Shown here one piece after another: positions 1-7,601 of a DNA stretch of 34,594 nt. Position 1 is the first letter of the stretch; every line of letters starts with the position of its first letter. Under the pieces are notes generated by a model, which saw nothing but the letters and a program-made list of their open reading frames with translations, did no database searches and was not told where the DNA came from. A program made the position numbers and the translations under genes. The DNA comes from an uncultured Clostridium sp. GTDB lineage: Bacteria > Bacillota > Clostridia > TANB77 > CAG-508. Location of the stretch: assembly GCA_947367845.1 (NCBI GenBank), contig CANBES010000015.1, forward strand, positions 1 through 34,594. The letters run 5' to 3'.

Positions 1-406
1 CTTTTATATAAATATCTAAATCTGCTCTTCTTGAAACTGTTGCCAAAGCAAGATTAACATTCTTATTTTTTAAATATTTTATTATTACATCTGCATCTGG
101 CTTATATTTAATTTCTTTTAAAAATTTTTTTGATAAATCTCTACGAACTTGTAATATTTCTTCTTTTGACAATTTAGAATTATATTTTGTTTTTAAATAT
201 TCACAATAATTCAAATATATATCTCCAGTACTATGTTTTTTTAAAACAATATCTCTTTCTTTCAAGATTTCTTCTGAACTTTTAGTCTCTCCTAATGAAC
301 GAACCAATTCAATATCTAATGTATTATTCGTTCCATTTGAATCAATTAATGTTCCATCTAAATCAAAAATCACTAACTCTAAATTTGATAATTCATTATA
401 CTCCAT
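1..406 (-). CDS. HAD-superfamily hydrolase (C-terminus beyond window)
   Basis: The first 135 codons of a haloacid-dehalogenase-type phosphatase; the rest lies off the left edge. Residues 12-19 read VIFDLDGT, which is HAD motif I with the nucleophile Asp and the acid/base Asp. A helical cap follows (about residues 25-100), and LALATVS near residue 122 is motif II with its Thr/Ser. The family removes phosphate from small phosphorylated metabolites in the cytoplasm; the substrate cannot be read from this part. The ATG at 404-406 is the only ATG or GTG start before motif I, but its GGAGG lies 31 nt upstream, separated by a perfect 6-bp hairpin (see 416-435). A good promoter lies about 165 nt upstream, giving a long leader. 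Confidence 0.85.
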   Translation of the reverse strand, partial: MEYNELSNLELVIFDLDGTLIDSNGTNNTLDIELVRSLGETKSSEEILKERDIVLKKHSTGDIYLNYCEYLKTKYNSKLSKEEILQVRRDLSKKFLKEIKYKPDADVIIKYLKNKNVNLALATVSRRADLDIYIK

Positions 407-415
407 AATATTACT

Positions 416-435
416 GTCGAGTAGATAATCTCGAC
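416..435 (-). promoter_or_regulatory. Hairpin in the SD-to-start spacer of the HAD gene
   Basis: On the minus strand GGAGG (438-442) is followed by 2 nt, a perfect stem GTCGAG/CTCGAC with an 8-nt loop (416-435), 9 nt and then ATG (404-406). The linear SD-start distance is 31 nt, too long to work. Folding the stem reduces the effective distance to about 11 nt. This resembles phage T4 gene 38, where a hairpin brings SD and start together. The structure is seen in the sequence; its role is inferred. Confidence 0.55.
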
Positions 436-572
436 TACCTCCTTTATTTATATAATAGTTAAAGATTAGTTTTATTGCATCCCTAAAAAACATATATGCA
501 GTTTTTCCTTATATCTGTAAAAAGAAATACAACAACACCTATCAGTTTTAGTGCACCCTTGCCATAAGTTAT

Positions 573-601
573 TTTATATTACATAATCTTTAAAAAGTCA
601 A
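573..601 (-). promoter_or_regulatory. Sigma-A-type promoter of the HAD gene
   Basis: Minus strand TTGACT (596-601), 17-bp spacer, TATAAA (573-578). The expected start is near 566, giving a leader of about 160 nt. The leader holds two copies of an 18-19 nt near-repeat (541-558 and 465-483). Confidence 0.6.
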
Positions 602-670
602 ATTAATATCTCTTATGTTATATATAAACTATACTTATATATGGTTAGATATGAATAATATTCTTCAAAA

Positions 671-713
671 AAATAACAAACAATTATTAAATTCTAATAG
701 TTGTTTGTTATTT
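671..713. terminator. Bidirectional intrinsic terminator
   Basis: A 19-bp stem (one G.T wobble) with a 5-nt loop AATTC: arms 671-689 and 695-713. A-rich and T-rich flanks give U-tracts on both strands. It lies downstream of the lysR stop at 775 on the minus strand. The remaining 407-774 intergenic sequence holds the HAD promoter and leader and no gene I can support. Confidence 0.75.
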
Positions 714-774
714 TCCTCATTATAAGTATATTTAGGATTATATACTTAGTCTTTAAAAATTCTTTAATATTCTA

Positions 775-1678
775 TTATTCTTCATCTTTGACTATTTCTT
801 CTTCTAAAAATTTCTTCGCCGCATAAGATAAAAAACTATCTATGTATGCTACTCCAATATACATCTTTGGCAACTGTACTTCTGTATTTATTTCAAAAAC
901 TCCTTCCTCATTATGTATAGAGTCTTCTATTACCCAGCCGAATTCCTATACCTTCTTTAACCATTTTTAATATAATCTCCGTAGAAGATATTTCCATCAT
1001 AGGATTTAGTTTAATCCCTCTATTGGCAAGATATTCATCGAGCTTTTTTCGGGTAGTAGATTGAGCATTTGGCAGTATTAGTGGCACTTCATTTATTGTA
1101 TTCGGAGTAATTTTATTGTTATATTTATTATACAACTCTTTTCCAGCCACTAATGCTGTTTTTAATGATAACATTCTGTTTACATTTAAATCCATTTTTT
1201 CTTTTGTAATCGGATAATTATCTATAATAATATCTAGCTCGTGATTTTCAAGCATTAAAACTAAGTTCTTAGTAGATTTACTTTGAACGTGAAGTTTTAT
1301 ATTTGGATACTTCTGTTTAAATTCTTTTAATTTATCTATTAATAATATACTTGCTAAATGAGTAGGTATTCCAATCCTTACTTCACCTTGCAACAATTCT
1401 TTTGAATTCTTCAGATTTTGCTCTCCCATACAAATATAGTTATAAGCCATTTTTATATATACTAACAAATTTTCCGCCTCACTTGTTAGAGTAACGCCTT
1501 TTGCACCTCTATGAAACAATTTCGTATTTAATAAATTCTCTAAGGTTTGTACATTATGACTTATAGCTGGTTGCGTAACATATAACATTTCTGCTGCTTT
1601 TGAAAAACTCTTTGTTTCTGCCACAGCACAAAAGGTTTTATATAAATTTAAATCTATGTTTTGATCAAATATATTCAT
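775..1678 (-). CDS. LysR-family transcriptional regulator, +1 frameshift at CGG codon
   Basis: LTTR of 300 aa if the frame change is made. The N-terminal winged helix-turn-helix (about residues 8-66) includes AAEMLYVTQPAISHNVQTLE, the classical LTTR recognition-helix region; the effector-binding domain (about 92-295) follows. ATG at 1676-1678 is preceded by AGGAGAATAAAG. The frame runs to an in-frame CGG (938-940, codon 247) after GGA ATT. Read literally it gives nine more residues and a stop at 911. Skipping the C of CGG gives I-G-W-V-I-E-D and a further 53 codons ending at TAA 775-777, the normal LTTR C-terminus. The length (904 nt) is 3n+1. It is transcribed divergently from a 33-aa Asn-rich peptide gene across a pair of direct repeats. 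The target and inducer are unknown. Confidence 0.85.
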
Positions 1679-1760
1679 CTTTATTCTCCTAATTTCTACA
1701 TTACTTTTTAAATTATACCATATATTTCAGAATAATCAAACTTTTTATAGTTTTGCCAAC

Positions 1761-1818
1761 AATTTACAGTACGCCATAAATCATTTCAATTTATTTATAT
1801 AATTTACAATACGCCATA
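1761..1818. promoter_or_regulatory. Pair of 18-bp direct repeats, candidate LysR operator
   Basis: AATTTACAGTACGCCATA (1761-1778) and AATTTACAATACGCCATA (1801-1818) match at 17 of 18 positions and begin 40 bp apart, about four helical turns. They lie in the 244-bp gap between lysR and the divergent small gene, where an autoregulating LTTR would bind. The repeat is direct; binding is inferred. Confidence 0.5.
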
Positions 1819-1922
1819 TTTTTATTTTTCAAAAATTTTCTATATTAGATTTATAACAACTATGAATAAATTAATTCTTTTCGTAAATAATAATATTAAG
1901 ATTTTGATGGAGGTGCTTTTCA

Positions 1923-2024
1923 ATGTCAAAGAAAAATAATAAAGAAAACAAAAATAACCAAAACAGAAACAACCAAAACAACAATAATAACAACAACGAA
2001 AAACAAAACAACAACTGCAGATAG
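1923..2024 (+). CDS. Asparagine/glutamine-rich 33-aa peptide
   Basis: Too short for usual gene callers but well supported: GGAGG at 1911-1915, 7 nt, then ATG. The product begins MSKKNNKENKNN, is almost entirely N, Q, K and E, and ends NNNCR with its only Cys next to last. There is no hydrophobic stretch, so it should be cytoplasmic and unfolded. Short Asn-rich peptides of this kind occur in Clostridia, but I know of no assigned function. It is divergent from lysR and followed by the large palindromic element at 2046-2229, which may end its transcript. A simple low-complexity artefact is possible, but the SD and codon phase argue for translation. Confidence 0.6.
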   Translation: MSKKNNKENKNNQNRNNQNNNNNNNEKQNNNCR

Positions 2025-2045
2025 TTAAAAATTTATAAAAAATAT

Positions 2046-2229
2046 TAAAAAAGAAATATATAATATGTTCGAAATTTTTTCTGTCAAGCTATTTTTTATT
2101 GTATCTGTATATCAATAATTTAGGCACCTCTCAAAGCGAGTTTGAGATTCTCCTAAATTATTGATTGACAGCTACTAATAATAAATATTTTCCGTTCAAA
2201 ATTTCTCAATATTATATATTTCTTTTTTA
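2046..2229. repeat. 184-bp imperfect palindrome with nested hairpins
   Basis: Outer 21-bp perfect inverted repeats (2046-2066 and 2209-2229) enclose a second perfect 13-bp stem, TCAATAATTTAGG (2112-2124) / 2152-2164. Inside that, across a symmetrical 4x4 internal loop, is a 7-bp stem TCTCAAA/TTTGAGA (2129-2135/2141-2147) with loop GCGAG. CTGT/ACAG flank the middle stem. It fills the space between the Asn-rich peptide gene and the convergent hydA. Candidates are a MITE-like element, a structured RNA or a complex bidirectional terminator; the inner part has no clear U-tract. Confidence 0.6.
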
Positions 2230-2250
2230 TTATATAACTTTTATTTAATT

Positions 2251-4011
2251 TTATTTTTCGTCTAATTTATACTTATCTCTTTCATAATAATGCGTATGTA
2301 ACAACTTATGAGCCCTATAACTACCAGGCTCTTCCAAGAATTCTTCATACAATTTTTTCATAACAGGACTTTCATGAGACTTTCTAATAGTACTTTTTTC
2401 ATCAATAGAATACAAACTATCAGCCCTTAATTTTCTAACATCAGTATCAGAAAGTGTCTTAGAGCTTTTAATAGGTTGACCACCACCCATAACACACCCA
2501 CCTGGGCAAGCCATTATTTCTACAAATTGATAATCTGCTTTTCCTGATTTTATTTCATCTAATATTGTCCTAGCATTAGCTAATCCACTTGCTGCAACAA
2601 CTTTTACATCTTTACCTGCGATATTTACAGTTGCTCTTTTTATTCCTTCTCCGCCACGAACTTGTTCAAAATCAATTTTTTCTAAGTCTTTTCCTGTCAA
2701 TTTATCTTGAGCTGTTCTCAAGGCTGCTTCCATAACTCCACCTGTTGTTCCAAAAATTGCTCCTGCTCCTGTTGCTTCTCCCATTGGGTCGTCAAATTCG
2801 CTATCTTCTAGTTTATTAAAATCAATATTTGCTTGTTTAATCATTCTTGCAAGCTCACGAGTAGTAATTACATTGTCTACATCTAAAAGTTCTTTATTTT
2901 TCATTTCTTGGCGAGTACGCTCAAATTTCTTTGCTGTACAAGGCATTACTGATACTGTGTATATTTTTTCTGGGTTTATTCCTTCTTTTTTTGCATAATA
3001 AGTTTTTAATATTGCTCCAAACATTTGATGTGGAGATTTGCAACTTGATAAGTTTGGTAATAGTTCTGGATAATAACTTTCTATAAATTTAATCCAAGCT
3101 GGGCAACAAGATGTCAACATTGGCAAGTTATCATTTTCTGAAAATCTTTCTATAAATTCTGATGCTTCTTCCATAATTGTAAGGTCTGCTCCTGTGTTTG
3201 TATCAAATACTTTGTCAAATCCTAATCTTTTTAGTGCTGTTACCATTTTTTTAGTAACATTTGTACCAATTGGCATTCCAAATTCTTCTCCAAGCCCTAC
3301 CCTTACTGCTGGTGCTGTTTGAACAAGTACAACTGTATCAGGATCTTTTAGTTTTACCCATAATTCGTCTATTGTTTCTTTTTCGTGTAATGCTCCTGTT
3401 GGACATGCTTCTATGCATTGACCGCAAAATGTACAGTTTACATCATTTAAACTTAAATCTCCTACTGTTGAAATACAAGAGTCAAAACCTCTATTTATAC
3501 AATCTATTGCACCTATTTTTTGTACATTTTTACAAGTTGCAACACATCTTCTACATAATATACATTTATTAAAATCTCTTACAATTGAAGGAGATTTATC
3601 GTCTATTTTATGTTCTGCCCTTTCCCCTTCAAATTCTATTTTTGATATATTAAATTTTGTAGCTAGTTCTTGTAATTCACAGTTTCCTGAGCGTGTACAA
3701 GTTAAGCAGTCTTTGGCATGATTTGATATTATTAAATCTAATATTGTATGTCTTGCCTCCATTACATTTGGTGTATTTGTATGTACAACCATACCTTCTT
3801 CTGCTTTTTGAATACAAGATGTTGCAAATCCACGTCTTCCTTCCACTTCTACAATACACATTCTACAATCTCCAACTTCATTAATTTCTTTCAAAAAACA
3901 TAATGTTGGAATATCTATTCCTGCTTGTTTTGCAGCTTGCAAAATTGTTGTTCCTTTTTCTACTTTTACTTTTTGATTATCTATGGTTAAGGTTACAAAT
4001 TCTTTATTCAT
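2251..4011 (-). CDS. hydA: [FeFe]-hydrogenase catalytic subunit HydA
   Basis: Catalytic subunit (586 aa) of an electron-bifurcating hydrogenase that makes H2 from NADH and reduced ferredoxin in the cytoplasm. In order: ferredoxin-like [2Fe-2S] domain (Cys38, 49, 52, 66); His-ligated [4Fe-4S] site (His98, Cys102, 105, 111); two [4Fe-4S] sites (Cys150/153/156/160 and 193/196/199/203); H-cluster domain with TSCCPAW (C302-303), MPCTAKK (C358) and MACPGGC (C502, C506). All H-cluster cysteines are present; TSCCPAW has Ala where TSCCPGW is usual. The start at 4009-4011 is chosen because AGGTAGG lies 6 nt upstream; the frame stays open 28 codons further without an SD. It is the last gene of hydC-hydB-hydA, 59 nt after hydB. 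Confidence 0.97.
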   Translation of the reverse strand: MNKEFVTLTIDNQKVKVEKGTTILQAAKQAGIDIPTLCFLKEINEVGDCRMCIVEVEGRRGFATSCIQKAEEGMVVHTNTPNVMEARHTILDLIISNHAKDCLTCTRSGNCELQELATKFNISKIEFEGERAEHKIDDKSPSIVRDFNKCILCRRCVATCKNVQKIGAIDCINRGFDSCISTVGDLSLNDVNCTFCGQCIEACPTGALHEKETIDELWVKLKDPDTVVLVQTAPAVRVGLGEEFGMPIGTNVTKKMVTALKRLGFDKVFDTNTGADLTIMEEASEFIERFSENDNLPMLTSCCPAWIKFIESYYPELLPNLSSCKSPHQMFGAILKTYYAKKEGINPEKIYTVSVMPCTAKKFERTRQEMKNKELLDVDNVITTRELARMIKQANIDFNKLEDSEFDDPMGEATGAGAIFGTTGGVMEAALRTAQDKLTGKDLEKIDFEQVRGGEGIKRATVNIAGKDVKVVAASGLANARTILDEIKSGKADYQFVEIMACPGGCVMGGGQPIKSSKTLSDTDVRKLRADSLYSIDEKSTIRKSHESPVMKKLYEEFLEEPGSYRAHKLLHTHYYERDKYKLDEK

Positions 4012-4070
4012 TTTATTCCTACCTTTCTTTCTTATTTTAATTTTAAAAAGAATAGTTATATTGCTAGGCA

Positions 4071-5927
4071 TTAGCCTATTGCATGAAATGGGCAACTACT
4101 TAAGCAAGTACCACACTTAATACACTTATCTTGGTCAATAACTCTCTTATCTCTACCTTCACCTCTAATAGCATCAACTGGACAATGTTTTTGACACAAG
4201 CCACAACCCTTACATTTTTCTTCATTTACAGTTATTTTTGCCATAGCTTTGCATTCTAATGCTCTACACATTTTAGACACAACATGCTCTCTATATTCTT
4301 CTCTAAAATATTTCAAAGTACTAACAACTGGGTTTGGTGCACTTTGCCCCAATCCACATATACTTGACTTTTGAATATTTGCTGCCAATTTTTCTAGTTT
4401 ATATATATCTAATTCTGTTCCATCACCATTACAAATTTTCTCTAATATTTCTAGCATTCTCTTTGTTCCAATTCTACAAGGCGTACATTTACCGCAGCTT
4501 TCACTAACTGTAAACTCTAAATAGAATTTTGCTAGAGATACCATACATTTTGTATCATCCATAACGATTAGACCACCAGAACCCATCATAGAACCGATTT
4601 CTTTTAAAGACTCATAATCAATTGGAGTATCTAAATGTTCTTTTGGAATACATCCACCAGAAGGTCCACCAGTTTGAGCAGCTTTAAATTCTCTTCCATT
4701 TGGAATTCCACCACCTATGTCAAATACAATTTCTCTTAATGTTGTTCCCATAGGCACTTCTACTAGTCCGATATTATTTACATTTCCACCTAATGCGAAT
4801 ACCTTTGTTCCTTTTGATTTTTCTGTTCCAATTGAAGAATACCACTCTGCACCATTTAATATAATTTGTGCTATATTTGCATATGTTTCAACATTGTTAA
4901 TTAATGTTGGTTTTCCCCATAATCCTGCTTGTGCTGGATATGGTGGTTTTACTCTTGGTTGTCCTCTTCTTCCTTCAATTGATTCTAATAAAGCTGTTTC
5001 TTCTCCACACACAAATGCTCCTGCACCTAGTCTTATTTCTATATCAAAATCAAAGTTTGTTCCAAATATATTTTTACCTAATATTCCATAGTCTCTTGCT
5101 TGATTGATTGCTATATCTAATCTTTTTACTGCTATTGGATATTCTGCTCTTACATATATGTAACCTTTGTTTGCACCTATGCAATATGCTGCAATTGCCA
5201 TTGCTTCTAAAACTGAATGAGGGTCTCCTTCTAAGATGCTTCTATCCATAAATGCTCCTGGGTCTCCTTCATCTGCATTACATACAACATATTTTTGTTC
5301 ACCTTCTGATGCTTTTGTAAGTTCCCATTTTTTGCCTGTTGGGAAACCTGCTCCTCCTCTTCCGCGTAATCCTGATTCTGATATTGTTTTGATTACATCA
5401 TCTGGTGTTAATTCTTTTAAACATTTCTCTAATGCTTCGTATCCGTCAAAAGCTAGGTATTCATCTATATTTTCAGGGTTTATTACACCACAATTTTTAA
5501 GTGCAATTCTCTTTTGCTTTTTGTAGAATGATAGTTCATCTAAGCTATTTACTTTTGTACCATCAATATCTTTACAAAGTAATCTTTCGACACTTTTTCC
5601 CTCTATTATGTGTGTTTGGATAATTTCTTCACAGTCATTTGGTGTTACATTTGCATAAAATGTATCTTCTGGTCTTATTATTACTATTGGACCTTTAGCA
5701 CATAAACCAAAACATCCTGTTTTTATTACTCTTACATTTTCTATATTTTTTTCTTTTAAGATTCTTCTAAAATTTTCTAGAATTTCAGGTGATTTAGACG
5801 ATGTACACCCTGTTCCATGACATACTAGAATGTGTTTTTCTCTTGTATTTGCTTTAGTGTTTACTCTTAAATCTAACTCTTTTCTTTTTTCTTCTCTAAT
5901 TTTATGAAGTTCTTCCAAAGTTTTCAT
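4071..5927 (-). CDS. hydB: NADH-binding, FMN-containing subunit HydB of bifurcating hydrogenase
   Basis: NuoF-like diaphorase subunit (618 aa) that carries the flavin where electron bifurcation takes place. The N-terminal thioredoxin-like [2Fe-2S] domain has Cys36, 41, 72 and 76. The FMN/NADH core shows GRGGAGFPTGKKW and NADEGDPGAFMDRS. ESCGKCTPCRIGTKRM binds the next [4Fe-4S] cluster. The C-terminal ferredoxin domain has CKGCGLCQKHC and CIKCGTCLSSC. The four-part architecture is that of HydB/HndC rather than of respiratory NuoF. The start is the second of two in-frame ATGs, because GGAGGT lies immediately before it and inside the codons of the first. 30 nt after hydC. Confidence 0.96.
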   Translation of the reverse strand: MKTLEELHKIREEKRKELDLRVNTKANTREKHILVCHGTGCTSSKSPEILENFRRILKEKNIENVRVIKTGCFGLCAKGPIVIIRPEDTFYANVTPNDCEEIIQTHIIEGKSVERLLCKDIDGTKVNSLDELSFYKKQKRIALKNCGVINPENIDEYLAFDGYEALEKCLKELTPDDVIKTISESGLRGRGGAGFPTGKKWELTKASEGEQKYVVCNADEGDPGAFMDRSILEGDPHSVLEAMAIAAYCIGANKGYIYVRAEYPIAVKRLDIAINQARDYGILGKNIFGTNFDFDIEIRLGAGAFVCGEETALLESIEGRRGQPRVKPPYPAQAGLWGKPTLINNVETYANIAQIILNGAEWYSSIGTEKSKGTKVFALGGNVNNIGLVEVPMGTTLREIVFDIGGGIPNGREFKAAQTGGPSGGCIPKEHLDTPIDYESLKEIGSMMGSGGLIVMDDTKCMVSLAKFYLEFTVSESCGKCTPCRIGTKRMLEILEKICNGDGTELDIYKLEKLAANIQKSSICGLGQSAPNPVVSTLKYFREEYREHVVSKMCRALECKAMAKITVNEEKCKGCGLCQKHCPVDAIRGEGRDKRVIDQDKCIKCGTCLSSCPFHAIG

Positions 5928-5957
5928 CTTTACCTCCATTATATTTTTTGTATTTAT

Positions 5958-6464
5958 CTAATTATTGTTTTCTGTTTGAATTAATTCATCTAATACTTGG
6001 TCTAATTTTTGAACAGTTGCTTTTCCATATACTTCGTTATTTATTGTAAATACTGGCGCTAAACCACATGCACCTACACATCTAGTTTCTTCTATTGTAA
6101 ATAGGCCGTCTTTAGTAGTTTGACCTGGTCCTATTTTTAATCTATCTGTTAGTCTGTCCATTATCTTTTGCGAACCTTTTACATAACAAGCTGTTCCTAG
6201 ACATACTGATATTTTATATTTTCCTTGTGGCTCTAATGAAAATCTCGAATAGAATGTAACAACTCCATATACTTCTGCAAGTGGAATTGATAAGAATTCA
6301 GATAGCTCTTGTTGAACATTTTTCGGAACATATCCATAATGTTCTTGTATTTCATTTAACATTTGAATTAAATTGTCTTTTTCTGGTTTGTAAACTGAAA
6401 ATAATTCTTCTAAAAAAGCATCTTTTCCGTTATTTTCGCAGCAACATTTTTTGTTTTCACACAT
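5958..6464 (-). CDS. hydC: [2Fe-2S] subunit HydC of bifurcating hydrogenase (NuoE-like)
   Basis: A 168-aa NuoE/HydC-family thioredoxin-like ferredoxin. Helical N-terminal part with YGYVPKNVQQ, then the cluster ligands in CLGTACYVKG and TRCVGACGLAP (four Cys). It passes electrons between HydB and HydA. The N-terminus MCENKKCCCENNG is unusually Cys-rich (four Cys in nine residues) and might bind metal. SD GGGAGG is 8 nt before the ATG. First gene of hydCBA, with a strong promoter just upstream. Confidence 0.95.
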   Translation of the reverse strand: MCENKKCCCENNGKDAFLEELFSVYKPEKDNLIQMLNEIQEHYGYVPKNVQQELSEFLSIPLAEVYGVVTFYSRFSLEPQGKYKISVCLGTACYVKGSQKIMDRLTDRLKIGPGQTTKDGLFTIEETRCVGACGLAPVFTINNEVYGKATVQKLDQVLDELIQTENNN

Positions 6465-6508
6465 ATTTTTTTCCTCCCTATAATAATATGTATTAGTCTA
6501 CTTTGTAA

Positions 6509-6537
6509 ATTATATCAAACTAGTTTTTTTTATACAA
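6509..6537 (-). promoter_or_regulatory. Promoter of hydCBA
   Basis: Minus strand TTGTAT (6532-6537), 17-bp spacer containing eight A's, TATAAT (6509-6514). The expected start is near 6502, 38 nt before hydC. I looked for a Rex site (TTGTTAA-N4-TTAACAA) and saw none. Confidence 0.7.
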
Positions 6538-6583
6538 TGGTTTTTGAAAATTTTATATTTTTATGTCTTTTTTTGTTTTTTCT

Positions 6584-6607
6584 TGACATTTTTCTACAAA
6601 AATGTCA
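6584..6607. promoter_or_regulatory. 24-bp perfect dyad, candidate operator of the 6646 gene
   Basis: TGACATTTTT-CTAC-AAAAATGTCA, 10-bp perfect arms. It ends 3 bp before a TATAAT (6611-6616) on the plus strand, so it covers the -35 and spacer region. TTGACA in the left arm is 22 bp from the -10, too far to act as its -35. A repressor or activator site is likely; I do not recognise the regulator. Confidence 0.55.
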
Positions 6608-6645
6608 CAATATAATTGTAAAAAAAATAAAAGGAGGGTTATACT

Positions 6646-7122
6646 ATGGGATACGATTATTCTAGTTATTATGCAACTAGTGATTACAGTACTGCCGCAC
6701 TTGACTCAACAGTATTTGGAGCTGCAATTGGTGTAATGATATTTGCTTTATTCATTGGTTTAGTAATAGGTATTATTCAATTAGTTGCCATGTGGAAATT
6801 ATACAAAAAAGCAGGTCAAGCTGGTTGGAAATCTATAATTCCAATTTATAATCTTGTTACATTATTCAAAATCGCTGGGCTTTCACCTTGGTTAATACTA
6901 GTTTATTTACTTGTGATTGTTCCTTTTATAGGATGGATTGCTGGAATCGCTATGACAGCTATTCTATGCTATAAACTAGCATTATCATTTGGAAAAGATA
7001 TCGGTTGGGCTGTTGGTCTTTATTTCTTGGCACCTATTTTCTACATGATTCTTGCATTCGGAAAATCAGAATATGTTGGTCCAGGTGGAGAAAAAACTGT
7101 TGAAGTAAACACAGCAGAATAA
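6646..7122 (+). CDS. DUF5684-type small multi-pass membrane protein
   Basis: A 158-aa integral membrane protein. A short Tyr/Ser-rich N-terminus is followed by four or so hydrophobic segments (about residues 23-48, 77-90, 92-107 and 118-134) and a charged C-terminal tail. The conserved loop LYKKAGQAGWKSIIPIYN after the first helix is the hallmark of the DUF5684 family (also found in some signal-peptidase-linked proteins). Function unknown. SD GGAGGG is 8 nt before the ATG. Monocistronic: its own dyad-overlapped promoter and a strong terminator at 7130-7169. Its expression is probably controlled by the factor that binds 6584-6607. Confidence 0.8.
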   Translation: MGYDYSSYYATSDYSTAALDSTVFGAAIGVMIFALFIGLVIGIIQLVAMWKLYKKAGQAGWKSIIPIYNLVTLFKIAGLSPWLILVYLLVIVPFIGWIAGIAMTAILCYKLALSFGKDIGWAVGLYFLAPIFYMILAFGKSEYVGPGGEKTVEVNTAE

Positions 7123-7129
7123 AATAATA

Positions 7130-7169
7130 AAAAATAGTAACAATCTCAATTGAAATTGTTACTATTTTT
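7130..7169. terminator. Bidirectional intrinsic terminator
   Basis: 15-bp perfect stem AAAAATAGTAACAAT (7130-7144) / 7155-7169, loop 10 nt, T- and A-tracts on the two sides. It separates the converging genes 6646-7122 (+) and 7173-7535 (-). Confidence 0.85.
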
Positions 7170-7172
7170 GTT

Positions 7173-7535
7173 TTAGAAGAAAACGGAGAAATCTTTAAAT
7201 CCTTTCCTTTTATAATTTTTAATTTCCTGTTGAAGTCGTTCATCGCCTTCAACATTGGCTGAGTTATAAGAAATTACTTTTGATGTTCCACTTGCTATCA
7301 TAATAGCTGGTGTTTCTACTACTAAAAAGACTGCTGGCTGACCACTATATCGGCTTTTTTCATACTGTGCTTTCAACTTTTGGTCTTCATTGATAATTCC
7401 TAAAGCGATTTCATTATGAAAAGAATTCGCGTTGAAGCTTATCCGACGCTTATAAGATTTCCTTCCTGATTTTACGATAAAACCATTTTCTTCTCGTTTT
7501 GATATCATATTGATATCATTGTTTTGTTTTTGCAT
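7173..7535 (-). CDS. Orphan 120-aa basic protein with foreign codon usage
   Basis: I do not recognise the family. The product starts MQKQNNDINMISKREENG, has a basic stretch SGRKSYKRR near residue 30, a hydrophobic beta-rich middle (VFLVVETPAIMIASG) and a Lys-rich end. No signal or membrane segment. The start at 7535 is preferred because AAAGGAG lies 6 nt upstream; an earlier ATG at 7553 has none, and a TATAAT ends just ahead of it. Its Arg codons include CGA, CGT and one in-frame CGG (in RRIS), unlike neighbouring genes, which use mostly AGA. That suggests recent acquisition. Confidence 0.65.
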   Translation of the reverse strand: MQKQNNDINMISKREENGFIVKSGRKSYKRRISFNANSFHNEIALGIINEDQKLKAQYEKSRYSGQPAVFLVVETPAIMIASGTSKVISYNSANVEGDERLQQEIKNYKRKGFKDFSVFF

Positions 7536-7601
7536 AAAATTCTCCTTTGCCATAAACTTATTATACCATATTATGTAGATTATAGCAAGAAATTATGCTT
7601 T

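Noticed and set aside
407..566. Known riboswitch class in the HAD leader
   Set aside because: I could not match conserved cores of purine, TPP, SAM, lysine, glycine, FMN or T-box elements; only a near-repeat is seen.
3261..5526. Several plus-strand open frames of 60-124 codons opposite hydA and hydB
   Set aside because: All lie antisense to conserved hydrogenase genes, are Leu/Phe/His-rich as expected for complement frames, and lack ribosome sites.
6465..6540. Rex operator at the hydCBA promoter
   Set aside because: No TTGTTAA-N4-TTAACAA-like sequence was found between the promoter elements or near the start site.
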